From the NCBI RefSeq assembly GCF_000722775.1, contig NZ_JPFZ01000009.1, positions 186,001-250,000 on the forward strand: DNA of 64,000 nucleotides, written 5' to 3'. Under the pieces are notes generated by a model, which was not told the origin of the DNA, did no database searches, and was given only the letters and a program-made list of their open reading frames with translations. Each line of letters starts with the position of its first letter. The stretch's first letter is position 1. The stretch is from Streptococcus mitis subsp. hohhotensis (GTDB lineage: Bacteria > Bacillota > Bacilli > Lactobacillales > Streptococcaceae). Shown one piece after another: positions 33,922 through 43,505 of this stretch. Made by a program: the position numbers and the translations under genes.

Positions 33922-35976
33922 GTGGAATTACTGATTTACCTAATCCTATTTTTACTGGTTTTGATTGTCTCAAGTACCACCAATAAGCTCCTACCCTTTT
34001 TGCCTCTCCCTTTGGTGCAGATTCTTTTGGGAATTGTGATTGGTCTCTTTTTACCCAATACTGACTTTCACCTCAATACAGAGTTGTTTTTGGCTCTGGT
34101 TATCGGGCCCTTGCTTTTCCGAGAGTCGGAAGAAGCGGATATTACGGCTATTTTAAAACACTGGCGAATCATTATTTACCTCATATTTCCAGTGATTTTT
34201 ATCTCGACCCTGAGTTTAGGTGGCTTGGCCCATCTTCTTTGGTTCAGCCTCCCCTTGGCGGCTTGCTTGGCTGTTGGGGCAGCCCTTGGACCTACGGATT
34301 TGGTGGCCTTTGCCTCTCTTTCAGAGCGCTTTAGCTTTCCTAAGCGCGTGTCCAATATCCTTAAGGGTGAAGGACTCTTGAATGATGCATCTGGTTTGGT
34401 TGCCTTTCAGGTGGCCTTGACAGCCTGGACAACTGGAGCCTTTTCCCTTAGGCAAGCGAGTAGTTCGCTCATCTTTTCAATCCTAGGCGGTTTTTTGATT
34501 GGCATTTTAACAGCCATGACTAACCGTTTCCTACATAGCTTCTTGCTGAGTGTGAGAGCAACGGATATTGCCAGCGAACTTTTATTAGAATTGAGTTTGC
34601 CTCTGGTGACCTTTTTCCTGGCAGAAGAAGTCCATGTTTCAGGGATTATTGCCGTTGTAGTTGCTGGGATTTTAAAGGCAAGCCGTTTTAAGAAAATCAC
34701 GCTCCTCGAAGCCCAAGTGGATACGGTGACTGAGACGGTCTGGCATACAGTAAACTTTATGCTCAACGGTTCTGTCTTTGTGATTTTAGGGATGGAGCTG
34801 GAAATGATAGCAGAGCCTATCTTAACCAATCCAATCTATAATCTCTTACTTTTATTGGGATCTCTTATAGCCCTTACCTTTGTCCTCTTTGCTATTCGTT
34901 TTGTCATGATTTATGGCTATTATGCCTATAGGACTAGACGTCTCAAGAAAAAGCTAAATAAGTATATGAAGGACATGCTTCTTTTGACCTTTTCAGGTGT
35001 CAAGGGAACGGTGTCGATTGCTACAATCCTTCTGATACCAAGTAATCTAGAACAGAAGTATCCTCTCTTGCTTTTCCTTGTTGCAGGTGTGACGCTTGTA
35101 AGCTTTTTAACAGGCCTCGTGGTCTTGCCTCATCTTTCTGACGAACAGGAAGAAAGCAAGGACTATCTCATGCATATCGCCATTTTGAATGAAGTAACGA
35201 TAGAGTTGGAAAAAGAGTTGGAAGATACCAGAAATAAACTTCCCCTCTATGCGGCTATTGACAATTACCATGGACGAATAGAGAACCTTATCCTGAGTCA
35301 AGAAAATAAGGGGGCTCAAGAAGACTGGGAGGCCTTAAAACTTCTCATCCTCAGTATTGAAAGTGATGGTTTAGAACAGGCTTACGAAGAGGACAAGATG
35401 AGTGAGCGTGCCTATCGAGTCTACCAACGTTATTTGAAAAACATGGAACAAAGTATCAATCGTAAGTTTGCGTCACGATTGACCTATTATTTCCTTGTTT
35501 CCTTGCGGATTTTACGTTTTCTCCTTCACGAAGTCTTTACCTTAGGCAAGACCTTCCGTAGTTGGAAAAATGAAGAATCACAGAAACTTAGAGCCCTTGA
35601 CTATGACCAAATTGCAGAGCTCTATCTAGAAAATACAGAGATGATTATCGAAAGTCTGGAGAATCTAAAAGGGGTTTACAAGAGTTCTTTAATCAGCTTC
35701 ATGCAGGATTCTCGTCTCCGAGAAACAGCTATCATCACCAGTGGTGCCTTTGTCGAACGGGTTATCAATCGCGTCAAGCCCAACAATATCGATGAAATGC
35801 TGAGAGGCTATTATCTAGAGCGCAAGTTGATATTCGAATATGAAGAAAAACGATTGATTACGACCAAGTATGCCAAGAAGTTACGACAAAATGTCAATAA
35901 CTTAGAGAACTATTCCTTGAAGGAAGCTGCCAATACCTTACCTTATGATATGGTGGAATTGGTAAGAAGAAATTAG
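33922..35976 (+). CDS. Na+/H+ antiporter, CPA1 family (NhaP-like)
   Basis: A 684-residue cation/proton antiporter. About twelve membrane helices fill 1-410, with the CPA1 motifs GPTDLVAFASLSERF and GEGLLNDASGLVAF (ion-binding Asn-Asp) and GVKGTVSIATILL. The last 270 residues form a cytosolic helical regulatory tail (NYHGRIENLIL ... ERVINRVKPNN). The GTG at 33922, six bases behind AAGGAGG, is a better start than the ATG at 33916 that touches it. Role: sodium and pH homeostasis. It is followed by a RUP. Confidence 0.88.
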   Translation: MELLIYLILFLLVLIVSSTTNKLLPFLPLPLVQILLGIVIGLFLPNTDFHLNTELFLALVIGPLLFRESEEADITAILKHWRIIIYLIFPVIFISTLSLGGLAHLLWFSLPLAACLAVGAALGPTDLVAFASLSERFSFPKRVSNILKGEGLLNDASGLVAFQVALTAWTTGAFSLRQASSSLIFSILGGFLIGILTAMTNRFLHSFLLSVRATDIASELLLELSLPLVTFFLAEEVHVSGIIAVVVAGILKASRFKKITLLEAQVDTVTETVWHTVNFMLNGSVFVILGMELEMIAEPILTNPIYNLLLLLGSLIALTFVLFAIRFVMIYGYYAYRTRRLKKKLNKYMKDMLLLTFSGVKGTVSIATILLIPSNLEQKYPLLLFLVAGVTLVSFLTGLVVLPHLSDEQEESKDYLMHIAILNEVTIELEKELEDTRNKLPLYAAIDNYHGRIENLILSQENKGAQEDWEALKLLILSIESDGLEQAYEEDKMSERAYRVYQRYLKNMEQSINRKFASRLTYYFLVSLRILRFLLHEVFTLGKTFRSWKNEESQKLRALDYDQIAELYLENTEMIIESLENLKGVYKSSLISFMQDSRLRETAIITSGAFVERVINRVKPNNIDEMLRGYYLERKLIFEYEEKRLITTKYAKKLRQNVNNLENYSLKEAANTLPYDMVELVRRN

Positions 35977-35980
35977 TTAA

Positions 35981-36091
35981 TACTCTTCGAAAATCTCTTC
36001 AAACCACGTCAGCTTTATCTGCAACCTCAAAGCTGTGCTTTGAGCAACCTGCGGCTAGCTTCCTAGTTTGCTCTTTGATTTTCATTGAGTA
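35981..36091 (+). repeat. RUP-like element, short form (111 bp)
   Basis: Standard ends; the core keeps one palindrome (CTCAAAGCTGTGCTTTGAG) and no complete 45-bp module. It lies between the antiporter and the YihY gene. Confidence 0.8.
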
Positions 36092-36117
36092 TAAGATTGT
36101 AAGTGAAGGAGTGTGAC

Positions 36118-36978
36118 ATGAAGAAGTGGTGGAAAGAGCTGACAGACAAGCCTTTAGTAAAAGCTTTTTTGCATTATTATCAAGCATCAGATAGTGAGTT
36201 GACCAGTGTCGCAGTAGCCTACTATTGGTTGATTTCGATTTTCCCCCTGCTTTTGGTGGTGGTCAATATCCTACCTTATTTTCAGATTCCAGTTTCTAAT
36301 TTTTTAAAGGTTGTCAATGAATTTTTGCCCGATACCATGTATGATGTGGTTGCAAAGATTATTACAGAAGTACTGACCCAACCGTCAACGGGTTTATTGA
36401 GTTTTGCGGTTTTATCAGCCCTTTGGACCTTTTCAAAATCTATGAATTTTCTACAGAAAGCCTTTAATAAAGCTTACGGAGTAGCAAAAAATCGTGGGAT
36501 GATTTCTCATCAACTCATGAGTTTGTTTGTCAGTTTTGGTCTGCAGATTCTCTTTGCCTTAGCTCTTTTTCTCAGTGTCTTTGGGCGAATGCTTCTCAAC
36601 CTTATCAAGAGCTACTGGAAATCGGATAGTCCTCTCTTTGATTATCTGCAAGATTTAACAGGCCCCTTGGTCTATGCCTTGATTTTTGCTATCTTGGTCA
36701 TGCTTTATTATTTTCTGCCCAATGTCAAGGTGCGACGGATTCAACATGTATTACCAGGTAGTGCCTTTGTCTTGTTGACTCTGGCCTTACTGCTCAATAT
36801 CTTTTCAGTCTATGTTAACAATTATGTCAATCACCTAGTGGACGTGCGTTTTTTCAGTTCCGTCGTCGTGGTGGTCATGATGTTCTGGTTTATTCTCATC
36901 GCTAAGATTTTGATTGTCGGTGCGGTGATCAATGCCAGTGTCCAGAGTTTGAAAGATCCGAGCTTGAGAATAAATTAA
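36118..36978 (+). CDS. YihY/virulence factor BrkB family membrane protein
   Basis: A 286-residue protein with six membrane helices and the family pattern AVAYYWLISIFPLLLVVVNILP near the N terminus, LSALWTFSKSMNFLQKAFNKAYG in the middle and FFSSVVVVVMMFWF near the end. The family was once called RNase BN; that activity belongs to another gene, so no enzymatic role is claimed. The ATG at 36118 behind GAAGGAG is chosen. The gene ends at a SPRITE-like hairpin. Confidence 0.85.
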   Translation: MKKWWKELTDKPLVKAFLHYYQASDSELTSVAVAYYWLISIFPLLLVVVNILPYFQIPVSNFLKVVNEFLPDTMYDVVAKIITEVLTQPSTGLLSFAVLSALWTFSKSMNFLQKAFNKAYGVAKNRGMISHQLMSLFVSFGLQILFALALFLSVFGRMLLNLIKSYWKSDSPLFDYLQDLTGPLVYALIFAILVMLYYFLPNVKVRRIQHVLPGSAFVLLTLALLLNIFSVYVNNYVNHLVDVRFFSSVVVVVMMFWFILIAKILIVGAVINASVQSLKDPSLRIN

Positions 36979-36997
36979 CTCATTTTTTATCCATTAC

Positions 36998-37042
36998 AAA
37001 ACGCATACTATCAAGGTTTTATGCCTGATAATATGCGTTTTT
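36998..37042. repeat. SPRITE-like hairpin, bidirectional terminator
   Basis: AAAACGCATACTATCAAGG pairs with CCTGATAATATGCGTTTT across a short loop, with a T tract. It lies between the convergent YihY and queA genes. Confidence 0.7.
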
Positions 37043-37054
37043 TTCATTATGAAA

Positions 37055-38083
37055 TTAATAGATAAACATGGCATCGCCAAAACTAAAGAAGCGGTAGTGT
37101 TCTTGAATGGCATGGTGATAAGCATCTAAGACTAATTCGCGACCTGCAAAGGCAGAAACCAACATGACCAGAGTTGATTTTGGCAGGTGGAAGTTGGTTG
37201 AGAAGGCATCCACGACCTTCCATTCATAGCCAGGTTTGATAAAGATATTGGTCCAGCCAGAATCTGCTTGGATTTTCCCATTAAATTTGGAACCAATAGT
37301 CTCCAAGGTGCGGATAGAAGTGGTTCCGACAGCGATGACACGGCCTCCATTTTCCTTGACAGATCGAAGAGTGGTGGCAGCTTCCTCAGAAAGCTGGTAA
37401 AATTCTGAGTGCATTTCGTGTTCGTCCAGATTGTCAACTGAAACGGGTCTAAAGGTTCCGAGTCCGACATGAAGAGTCAGATAGACTAGATGAACACCCT
37501 TAGCTTGGATTTCTGCCAGCAGTTCTTTGGTGAAGTGCAATCCAGCAGTCGGTGCAGCAGCAGAGCCACTTTCCTTGGCGTAAACGGTTTGATAGCGTTC
37601 ACGGTCATCTAGTTTTTCATGGATATAAGGTGGCAGAGGCATTTCTCCCAGACTTTCCAAGACTTCTAGGAAAATTCCTTGGTATTCAAAGCGGACAATG
37701 CGGCCCCCGTGGGTTAGTTCTTCTGTAACGACAGCGCTGAGGCGACCATCACCAAAGCTGACACGTGTACCAACCTTGAGGCGTTTGGCAGGTTTTGCCA
37801 GAACCTCCCACTCATCTCCGGCAGTATTTTTGAGCAGGAGAAGTTCCACATGGCCTCCAGTTTCTTCCTTTTGACCATAGAGGCGGGCAGGGAGAACTCG
37901 GGTGTCGTTCATGACAAGGGCATCACCAGGTTCCAGCATATCAATAATAGAGTGGAAGTGTTTATCCTGCATTTCTCCCGTCTCACGGTTGACAATGAGG
38001 AGTTTAGAGGCATCCCGTTTTTCAAGGGGTGTTTGGGCAATCAATTCTTCAGGCAAGTGGAAATCAAAATCAGCTGTATTCAT
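37055..38083 (-). CDS. queA: tRNA preQ1(34) ribosyltransferase-isomerase QueA
   Basis: Transfers the ribosyl part of SAM to preQ1 in tRNA, the penultimate step to queuosine. The 342 residues start at [20 protein letters not shown] and contain [10 protein letters not shown] and [10 protein letters not shown], family signatures. Four codons upstream another ATG (38095) exists; AGAAAGAA sits too close to it, so 38083 is preferred. It is a single gene, with nagB divergent. Confidence 0.95.
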   Translation of the reverse strand: MNTADFDFHLPEELIAQTPLEKRDASKLLIVNRETGEMQDKHFHSIIDMLEPGDALVMNDTRVLPARLYGQKEETGGHVELLLLKNTAGDEWEVLAKPAKRLKVGTRVSFGDGRLSAVVTEELTHGGRIVRFEYQGIFLEVLESLGEMPLPPYIHEKLDDRERYQTVYAKESGSAAAPTAGLHFTKELLAEIQAKGVHLVYLTLHVGLGTFRPVSVDNLDEHEMHSEFYQLSEEAATTLRSVKENGGRVIAVGTTSIRTLETIGSKFNGKIQADSGWTNIFIKPGYEWKVVDAFSTNFHLPKSTLVMLVSAFAGRELVLDAYHHAIQEHYRFFSFGDAMFIY

Positions 38084-38160
38084 ATATCTGTTCATTCTTT
38101 CTAAGTTCTAATCCTATCCATTATAACATGTTTCAAGTTTGGACGCTCTTTTTTTAGAAA

Positions 38161-38204
38161 TTAAATCGTTTTCACTTGACAAAAATTGGTCTATACCATA
38201 TAAT
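38161..38204 (+). promoter_or_regulatory. nagB promoter with cre site and NagR operator
   Basis: TTAAATCGTTTTCA (38161-38174) is a CcpA cre with one mismatch to TGAAANCGNTTTCA. TTGACA (38176-38181) and TATAAT (38199-38204) are 17 bp apart. ATTGGTCTATACCATA (38185-38200) fills the spacer and matches the GntR-type NagR operator of streptococci (ATTGGTCTATACCAAT) at 14 of 16 positions. Confidence 0.75.
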
Positions 38205-38233
38205 AAATATAGACAGAAATGGAGGATGAAAAG

Positions 38234-38941
38234 ATGAAAGTCATTAAAGTTGAAAACCAAGTTGAAGGTGGAAAAGTTGCTTTTGAGATTTTGAAGGATA
38301 AATTGGCCAATGGAGCTCAAACCCTAGGGCTTGCGACAGGAAGTAGCCCACTTGAATTTTACAAGGAAATTGTTGAGAGTGACCTTGATTTTTCAAATCT
38401 AACAAGTGTCAACCTTGATGAGTATGTAGGCCTTGATGGCGACAATCCTCAGTCTTACCGTCACTTCATGCAAGAAAACTTGTTCAACCAAAAACCATTT
38501 AAAGAAAGTTTCTTGCCTCGTGGGGTTAAGGATCATGCTGAAGCTGAAGTTGAACGCTACAACCAAATTTTGGCTGACCATCCAGTTGATCTCCAGATCT
38601 TGGGAATCGGTCGCAATGGACATATTGGATTTAATGAACCTGGTACTCCATTTGACAGTCAAACGCATCTAGTCGAACTGGACCAGTCTACTATTGAAGC
38701 CAATGCTCGCTTCTTTGACAAGATTGAAGACGTCCCAACTCAAGCCATTTCAATGGGAATTAAAAACATTTTGGATGCCAAGTCAATTATTCTCTTTGCT
38801 TACGGTGAGTCGAAAGCAGAAGCCATTGCTGGAACAGTGTCTGGCCCGGTGACTGAGAATCTACCTGCAAGTAGCCTCCAAAATCACCCTGATGTGACTA
38901 TTATTGCAGATGCTGAAGCGCTTAGCTTGTTAGAAAAATAA
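38234..38941 (+). CDS. nagB: Glucosamine-6-phosphate deaminase
   Basis: Converts glucosamine 6-phosphate to fructose 6-phosphate and ammonia when amino sugars are the carbon source. The 235 residues contain [15 protein letters not shown] (substrate loop), [16 protein letters not shown], and [17 protein letters not shown] with the catalytic His/Glu region. An ATG at 38219 overlaps the GGAGG ribosome binding site; 38234 is the real start. Control by NagR and CcpA is seen in the promoter. Confidence 0.95.
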   Translation: MKVIKVENQVEGGKVAFEILKDKLANGAQTLGLATGSSPLEFYKEIVESDLDFSNLTSVNLDEYVGLDGDNPQSYRHFMQENLFNQKPFKESFLPRGVKDHAEAEVERYNQILADHPVDLQILGIGRNGHIGFNEPGTPFDSQTHLVELDQSTIEANARFFDKIEDVPTQAISMGIKNILDAKSIILFAYGESKAEAIAGTVSGPVTENLPASSLQNHPDVTIIADAEALSLLEK

Positions 38942-38949
38942 AAAGTATA

Positions 38950-38983
38950 AAAACCACTTGCTCTTTGGAGTGAGTGGTTTTTT
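38950..38983 (+). terminator. Terminator of nagB
   Basis: AAAACCACTTGCTC / GAGTGAGTGGTTTT with loop TTTG and T tract. The remaining bases to 39144 hold no gene. Confidence 0.85.
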
Positions 38984-39144
38984 ACTTCAAATGTTCACTA
39001 TCCTGCTAAAAGAAATTTTTCTGTAAATCCCCGTAACAGTTGTCGATATTTCATATAAAAAGGTATCCAATAGAAAATTATTAAATGTCTGTAAACTGTG
39101 ATATAATTGCATTGACTATTTTTTATGATACTATACGATTTTTA

Positions 39145-39729
39145 TTAAGACAGTCGATAGTTGTTGATGCTGGAAACCATGATATAACTGGCAATTCCTG
39201 ACATGTGAAGAAAGGTTGAAATCCAGCCTGTTATATTTGGTAGAAGCATGGTGAGAGATAGAACGATTAAAAGGATATAAAATAGTTTTAATCCTAAATT
39301 GAAATTTTTCCATATACTAAACATATTCATCACCCCACCTGTTACAAAAGCATAGCCAATAGCAGAGATACCCGATGCCTGAATTTCTTGATTCTGTGTT
39401 AATATATGGAATACAATTGAAGATATTACCATAGAAGTAATAAAAACTAAAAATACATATTTTGATCCCCTTTTATACTCCAATAGCCCACCAAAAGGAA
39501 GTAACATTAAAGTATTTAAAACTAAATGAAACCATATAAACCATACTGGTGCTTCTTTACTTCCATGCATAAATGTACCACTAAAGTATTGCCAACAATA
39601 AATTGGCTTTGAATGAAATGCAAATAAGTCATACATTACACTTCCCCAAAAGGTAGTAAGAATTCCTAGCAATAAACAAATTACAACTAAAATACTGACC
39701 ACAGGGTAAATTTTTATGATTCTTTTCAT
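39145..39729 (-). CDS. Rhomboid-family intramembrane serine protease
   Basis: A 194-residue protein with about six helices. The rhomboid pattern is visible though weak: WFHLVLNTLMLLPFGGLLE (His68, Asn72), the catalytic Ser119 in QASGISAIGYAF, and His175 in FLHMSGIASYIM. The usual GASG reads QASG here, so the first glycine is replaced; activity is probable but not certain. A TATAAT-like box lies in reverse at about 39785. It stands alone. Confidence 0.72.
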   Translation of the reverse strand: MKRIIKIYPVVSILVVICLLLGILTTFWGSVMYDLFAFHSKPIYCWQYFSGTFMHGSKEAPVWFIWFHLVLNTLMLLPFGGLLEYKRGSKYVFLVFITSMVISSIVFHILTQNQEIQASGISAIGYAFVTGGVMNMFSIWKNFNLGLKLFYILLIVLSLTMLLPNITGWISTFLHMSGIASYIMVSSINNYRLS

Positions 39730-39878
39730 GTTATAGATTCACTTCTAAATAATACTAATTTTTGCTAATCAATATGTGTCACTATTATATCATTTCCATC
39801 TATAAATGTTAATCAATTTTAACAAGATTAACAACAAGATTAAAATTGAAGATAATCAAAATTAACCTGCATTTTTTC

Positions 39879-39907
39879 TTGACAATTATTCCTTTTACGT
39901 GTAAAAT
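39879..39907 (+). promoter_or_regulatory. rpsU promoter
   Basis: TTGACA (39879-39884), 17-bp spacer and TAAAAT (39902-39907) with TG extension absent. Confidence 0.75.
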
Positions 39908-39941
39908 AGAATAGATCTTGAACTTGAAGGGAGTGAAAAAA

Positions 39942-40118
39942 ATGTCTAAAACAGTAGTACGTAAGAATGAATCTCTTGACGACGCACTTCGTCGTTTCAA
40001 ACGTGCGGTTACTAAAGCTGGTACTCTTCAAGAAACACGCAAACGTGAATTCTATGAAAAACCTTCTGTAAAACGTAAACGTAAATCAGAAGCAGCTCGT
40101 AAACGTAAAAAATTCTAA
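39942..40118 (+). CDS. rpsU: 30S ribosomal protein S21
   Basis: The small, very basic S21 of 58 residues: [20 protein letters not shown] at the start and a lysine/arginine tail ([15 protein letters not shown]). It helps the 30S subunit in initiation with mRNAs having Shine-Dalgarno sites. Codon use is highly biased (CGT, AAA). Ribosome binding site GAAGGGAG. It is a single-gene unit. Confidence 0.97.
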
Positions 40119-40161
40119 TTAGAAATGAAAGGCTGGAGAAATCTAGTCCTTTTTCTTTTAA

Positions 40162-40355
40162 TACTCTTCGAAAATCTCTTCAAACCACGTCAACGTCGCC
40201 TTGCCGTAGATATGGTTACTGACTTCGTCAGTTTCATCTACAACCTCAAAGCAGTGCTTTGAGCTGACTTCGTCAGTCTTATCTGCTACCTCAAAACAGT
40301 GTTTTGAGCAACCTATGGCTAGTTTCCAAGTTTGCTCTTTGATTTTCATTGAGTA
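40162..40355 (+). repeat. RUP-like element with two internal modules (194 bp)
   Basis: Standard ends, two 45-bp modules, flanked by TA. It lies between rpsU and hprK. Confidence 0.8.
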
Positions 40356-40445
40356 TAAATAAATACTCCAAAGCCTGCAAAAATCTGAAACTTCCTCCCA
40401 CAATTTGATATAATAGTAAAAAGAACTCGATTGAAGGAGGAAATG

Positions 40446-41381
40446 ATGTCGGTTTTAGTAAAAGAAGTGATTGAAAAGCTTAGACTAGACATTGTCTATG
40501 GCGAACCAGAATTGCTTGAAAAGGAAATCAATACAGCGGATATTACGCGACCTGGTCTTGAAATGACAGGCTATTTTGACTACTATACGCCAGAGCGGAT
40601 TCAACTTTTGGGGATGAAGGAGTGGTCTTATCTGATCAGCATGCCTTCTAACAGCCGTTATGAAGTTTTGAAAAAAATGTTTCTACCTGAGACACCTGCG
40701 GTCATTGTTGCCCGTGGTTTGGTGGTTCCAGAGGAGATGTTAAAGGCAGCCAGAGAATGTAAGATTGCCATTTTAACCAGCCGTACGGCTACTAGTCGTT
40801 TGTCTGGAGAGTTATCTAGCTATCTGGATTCACGTTTAGCAGAACGGACCAGTGTGCATGGAGTCTTGATGGATATCTATGGGATGGGTGTCTTGATTCA
40901 GGGTGATAGTGGCATCGGTAAGAGTGAGACAGGTCTAGAGCTTGTCAAACGTGGTCACCGCTTAGTAGCTGATGACCGTGTCGATATCTTTGCCAAGGAT
41001 GAGATTACTCTTTGGGGTGAACCAGCTGAGATCTTGAGACACCTGATTGAAATTCGTGGGGTTGGGATTATCGATGTCATGAGCCTCTACGGTGCGAGTG
41101 CTGTCAAGGATTCTTCACAAGTTCAGCTGGCTGTTTACTTGGAAAACTATGATACACATAAGACTTTTGATCGTCTTGGAAACAATGCAGAGGAAATAGA
41201 AATTTCTGGCGTAGCCATTCCTCGTATTCGTATTCCAGTTAAAACAGGTCGTAATATCTCTGTCGTGATTGAGGCTGCTGCCATGAATTATCGTGCCAAG
41301 GAAATGGGCTTTGATGCGACGCGTTTGTTCGAAGAACGTTTGACAAATCTTATTGCTCAAAACGAGGTGCCTAATGCTTGA
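40446..41381 (+). CDS. hprK: HPr kinase/phosphorylase
   Basis: Bifunctional enzyme that phosphorylates or dephosphorylates Ser46 of HPr and so sets CcpA carbon catabolite control. The 311 residues contain the N-terminal domain (1-130), His in [15 protein letters not shown], Walker [10 protein letters not shown] (about 153-161), and the conserved [19 protein letters not shown]. Of two adjacent ATGs (40443, 40446), the second has proper spacing to AAGGAGG. An extended -10 TGATATAAT lies at about 40403-40411. First gene of the hprK-lgt operon. Confidence 0.96.
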   Translation: MSVLVKEVIEKLRLDIVYGEPELLEKEINTADITRPGLEMTGYFDYYTPERIQLLGMKEWSYLISMPSNSRYEVLKKMFLPETPAVIVARGLVVPEEMLKAARECKIAILTSRTATSRLSGELSSYLDSRLAERTSVHGVLMDIYGMGVLIQGDSGIGKSETGLELVKRGHRLVADDRVDIFAKDEITLWGEPAEILRHLIEIRGVGIIDVMSLYGASAVKDSSQVQLAVYLENYDTHKTFDRLGNNAEEIEISGVAIPRIRIPVKTGRNISVVIEAAAMNYRAKEMGFDATRLFEERLTNLIAQNEVPNA

Positions 41382-42162
41382 TCCAATTGCTATTCATCTA
41401 GGTCCTCTAGCCATTCGTTGGTATGCCTTGTGTATTGTGACAGGTTTGATTCTTGCGGTTTATTTGACCATGAAAGAAGCGCCTAGAAAGAAGATCATAC
41501 CAGACGATATTTTAGATTTTATCTTGATAGCCTTTCCCTTGGCTATTTTAGGAGCCCGTCTCTACTATGTCATTTTCCGTTTTGATTATTATAGTCAGAA
41601 TTTGGGAGAGATTTTTGCCATTTGGAATGGTGGTTTGGCCATTTACGGTGGTTTGATAACTGGGGCTATTGTGCTCTATATCTTTGCTGATCGTAAACTC
41701 ATCAATACTTGGGATTTTCTAGATATTGCGGCACCTAGCGTCATGATTGCCCAAAGTTTGGGGCGCTGGGGCAATTTCTTTAACCAAGAAGCTTACGGTG
41801 CAGCAGTGGATAATCTGGATTATCTACCTGGTTTTATCCGTGACCAGATGTATATTGAAGGGAGCTACCGTCAACCGACCTTCCTTTATGAGTCCCTATG
41901 GAATCTACTTGGATTTGTCTTCATTTTGATATTCAGACGAAAATGGAAGAGTCTCAGACGAGGTCATATCACTGCTTTCTACTTGATTTGGTATGGTTTC
42001 GGTCGTATGGTCATCGAAGGCATGCGAACAGATAGCCTCATGTTCTTTGGCCTTCGAGTGTCCCAATGGCTATCAGTTGTCCTTATCGGACTGGGTATTT
42101 TTATCATTCTATATCAAAATCGAAAGAAGGCCCCTTACTACGTTACAGAGGAGGAAAACTAA
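41374..42162 (+). CDS. lgt: Prolipoprotein diacylglyceryl transferase
   Basis: Adds diacylglycerol from phosphatidylglycerol to the lipobox cysteine of prelipoproteins at the outer face of the membrane. The 262 residues have about seven helices, the HxGxL start pattern [13 protein letters not shown], the Lgt signature [13 protein letters not shown] and ARLYYVIF with the essential arginine. The ATG at 41374 overlaps hprK by 8 nt; an upstream in-frame ATG at 41353 lies inside hprK and is less likely. Confidence 0.95.
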   Translation: MLDPIAIHLGPLAIRWYALCIVTGLILAVYLTMKEAPRKKIIPDDILDFILIAFPLAILGARLYYVIFRFDYYSQNLGEIFAIWNGGLAIYGGLITGAIVLYIFADRKLINTWDFLDIAAPSVMIAQSLGRWGNFFNQEAYGAAVDNLDYLPGFIRDQMYIEGSYRQPTFLYESLWNLLGFVFILIFRRKWKSLRRGHITAFYLIWYGFGRMVIEGMRTDSLMFFGLRVSQWLSVVLIGLGIFIILYQNRKKAPYYVTEEEN

Positions 42163-42546
42163 ATGTTAGAAGTTGCATATATTCTTGTAGCCCTTGCTTT
42201 GATTGTCTTTTTAGTCTATCTAATCATTACTGTACAAAAGCTTGGACGTGTTATCGATGAAACAGAGAAGACGATTAAAACCTTGACTTCAGATGTGGAT
42301 GTGACCTTGCATCACACCAATGAATTGCTGGCTAAGGTCAATGTCTTGGCAGATGATATCAATGTCAAGATGGCAACGATTGATCCACTCTTTAGCGCTG
42401 TTGCAGATTTATCTCTAACTGTTTCAGACCTCAATGACCATGCGCGTGTCTTGAGCAAGAAAGCTTCCTCAGCTGGTTCAAAAACACTCAAGACTGGTGC
42501 AAGTTTGTCAGCTCTTCGTCTTGCAAGTAAATTTTTCAAAAAATAA
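42163..42546 (+). CDS. DUF948 membrane-anchored protein
   Basis: A 127-residue protein with one N-terminal helix (5-27) and a long helical tail (QKLGRVIDETEKTIKTLTSD...) typical of DUF948, often found with lgt and hprK in Firmicutes. It starts at the base after the lgt stop behind GAGGAAAAC. Function unknown; a scaffold at the membrane is a guess from the helix layout. Confidence 0.85.
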   Translation: MLEVAYILVALALIVFLVYLIITVQKLGRVIDETEKTIKTLTSDVDVTLHHTNELLAKVNVLADDINVKMATIDPLFSAVADLSLTVSDLNDHARVLSKKASSAGSKTLKTGASLSALRLASKFFKK

Positions 42547-42560
42547 AAAGGAGAATCCTT

Positions 42561-42956
42561 ATGGGTAAACTATCCTCAATCCTTTTAGGAACCGTTTCAG
42601 GTGCAGCTCTTGCCTTGTTTTTAACAAGCGATAAGGGCAAACAAGTTTGCAGTCAGGCTCAAGATTTTCTAGATGATTTGAGAGAAGATCCGGAGTATGC
42701 CAAGGAGCAAGTCTGTGAAAAACTGACAGAAGTTAAGGAGCAGGCTACAGATTTTGTTCTGAAAACCAAAGAACAGGTTGAGGCAGGAGAAATCACTGTG
42801 GACAGTGTCCTTGCTCAAGCTAAGTCATGTGCCCGTCAAGCGACAGAAGCATCAAAAAATCAATTCAATAATCTCAAGGAGCAATGGCAAGAAAAGGCCG
42901 AAACTCTTGACCAATCAGAAGAAATTGTGATTGATATCAAAGAAGAAAAAATCTAG
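42561..42956 (+). CDS. YtxH-like general stress protein family
   Basis: A 131-residue protein with an N-terminal GKLSSILLGTVSGAALALFLTSDKGKQV segment (a short membrane helix in the YtxH pattern) and a long charged amphipathic helix. It follows the DUF948 gene by 14 bp behind AAAAAGGAG and ends the operon. The pair DUF948-YtxH is common; both may act together at the membrane, by inference. Confidence 0.8.
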   Translation: MGKLSSILLGTVSGAALALFLTSDKGKQVCSQAQDFLDDLREDPEYAKEQVCEKLTEVKEQATDFVLKTKEQVEAGEITVDSVLAQAKSCARQATEASKNQFNNLKEQWQEKAETLDQSEEIVIDIKEEKI

Positions 42957-42964
42957 ATTTGATG

Positions 42965-43063
42965 AGACTGGGCAAAAACTCAATTCTCGGAGAAAATGAA
43001 GTAGATTTTCCCACAATAAAACGCATAGTATCAAGGCTTTCAAGACCTGATATTATGCGTTTT
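42965..43063 (+). repeat. SPRITE-like element (full form)
   Basis: GACTGGGCAAAAACTCAATT with the flank GAAAATGAAGTAGATTTTCCC, then the hairpin AAAACGCATAGTATCAAGG ... CCTGATATTATGCGTTTT (43018-43063). It terminates the hprK operon. The copy at 58884 carries the same flank on the other side, so it is the same element inverted. Confidence 0.7.
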
Positions 43064-43157
43064 TTGATTTTGAAAACTTTTTGACAAACCTTTTTTAAAA
43101 CACATGAGTGTTATGATTTTTTATGGTATAATGGCAGTGTTGGAAGTGAAATATTTA

Positions 43158-43306
43158 TACTCTTCGAAAATCTCTTCAAACCGCGTCAACGTCGCCTTGC
43201 TGTAGATATGGTTACTGATTTCATCAGTCTTATCTACAACCTCAAAACAGTGTTTTGAGCAGCCTGCGGCTAGCTTCCTAGTTTGCTCTTTGATTTTCAT
43301 TGAGTA
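43158..43306 (+). repeat. RUP-like element with one internal module (149 bp)
   Basis: Standard ends and a single 45-bp module. It lies 200 bp before the first surface protein gene. The sequence from 43307 to 43505 is AT-rich, with a likely -10 TAAAAT near 43461 and ribosome binding site AGAAAGAAAG. Confidence 0.8.
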
Positions 43307-43505
43307 TTACATTTTTTTATATTTTACTGATATTTTAGTAATATTAAGCAATCCATTTTCTATGATTAGAAATCAATGTGGTAGTTTATGATGAAGTAGA
43401 GGAAAAGCTCTAAAATTTTAGTCAAGAAACGATTTAGTATTCTGTCTATGTAAAATATTAGAAGCCTCTATTTTGTAAAAAATAGTTAGAAAGAAAGTTG
43501 GTAAA

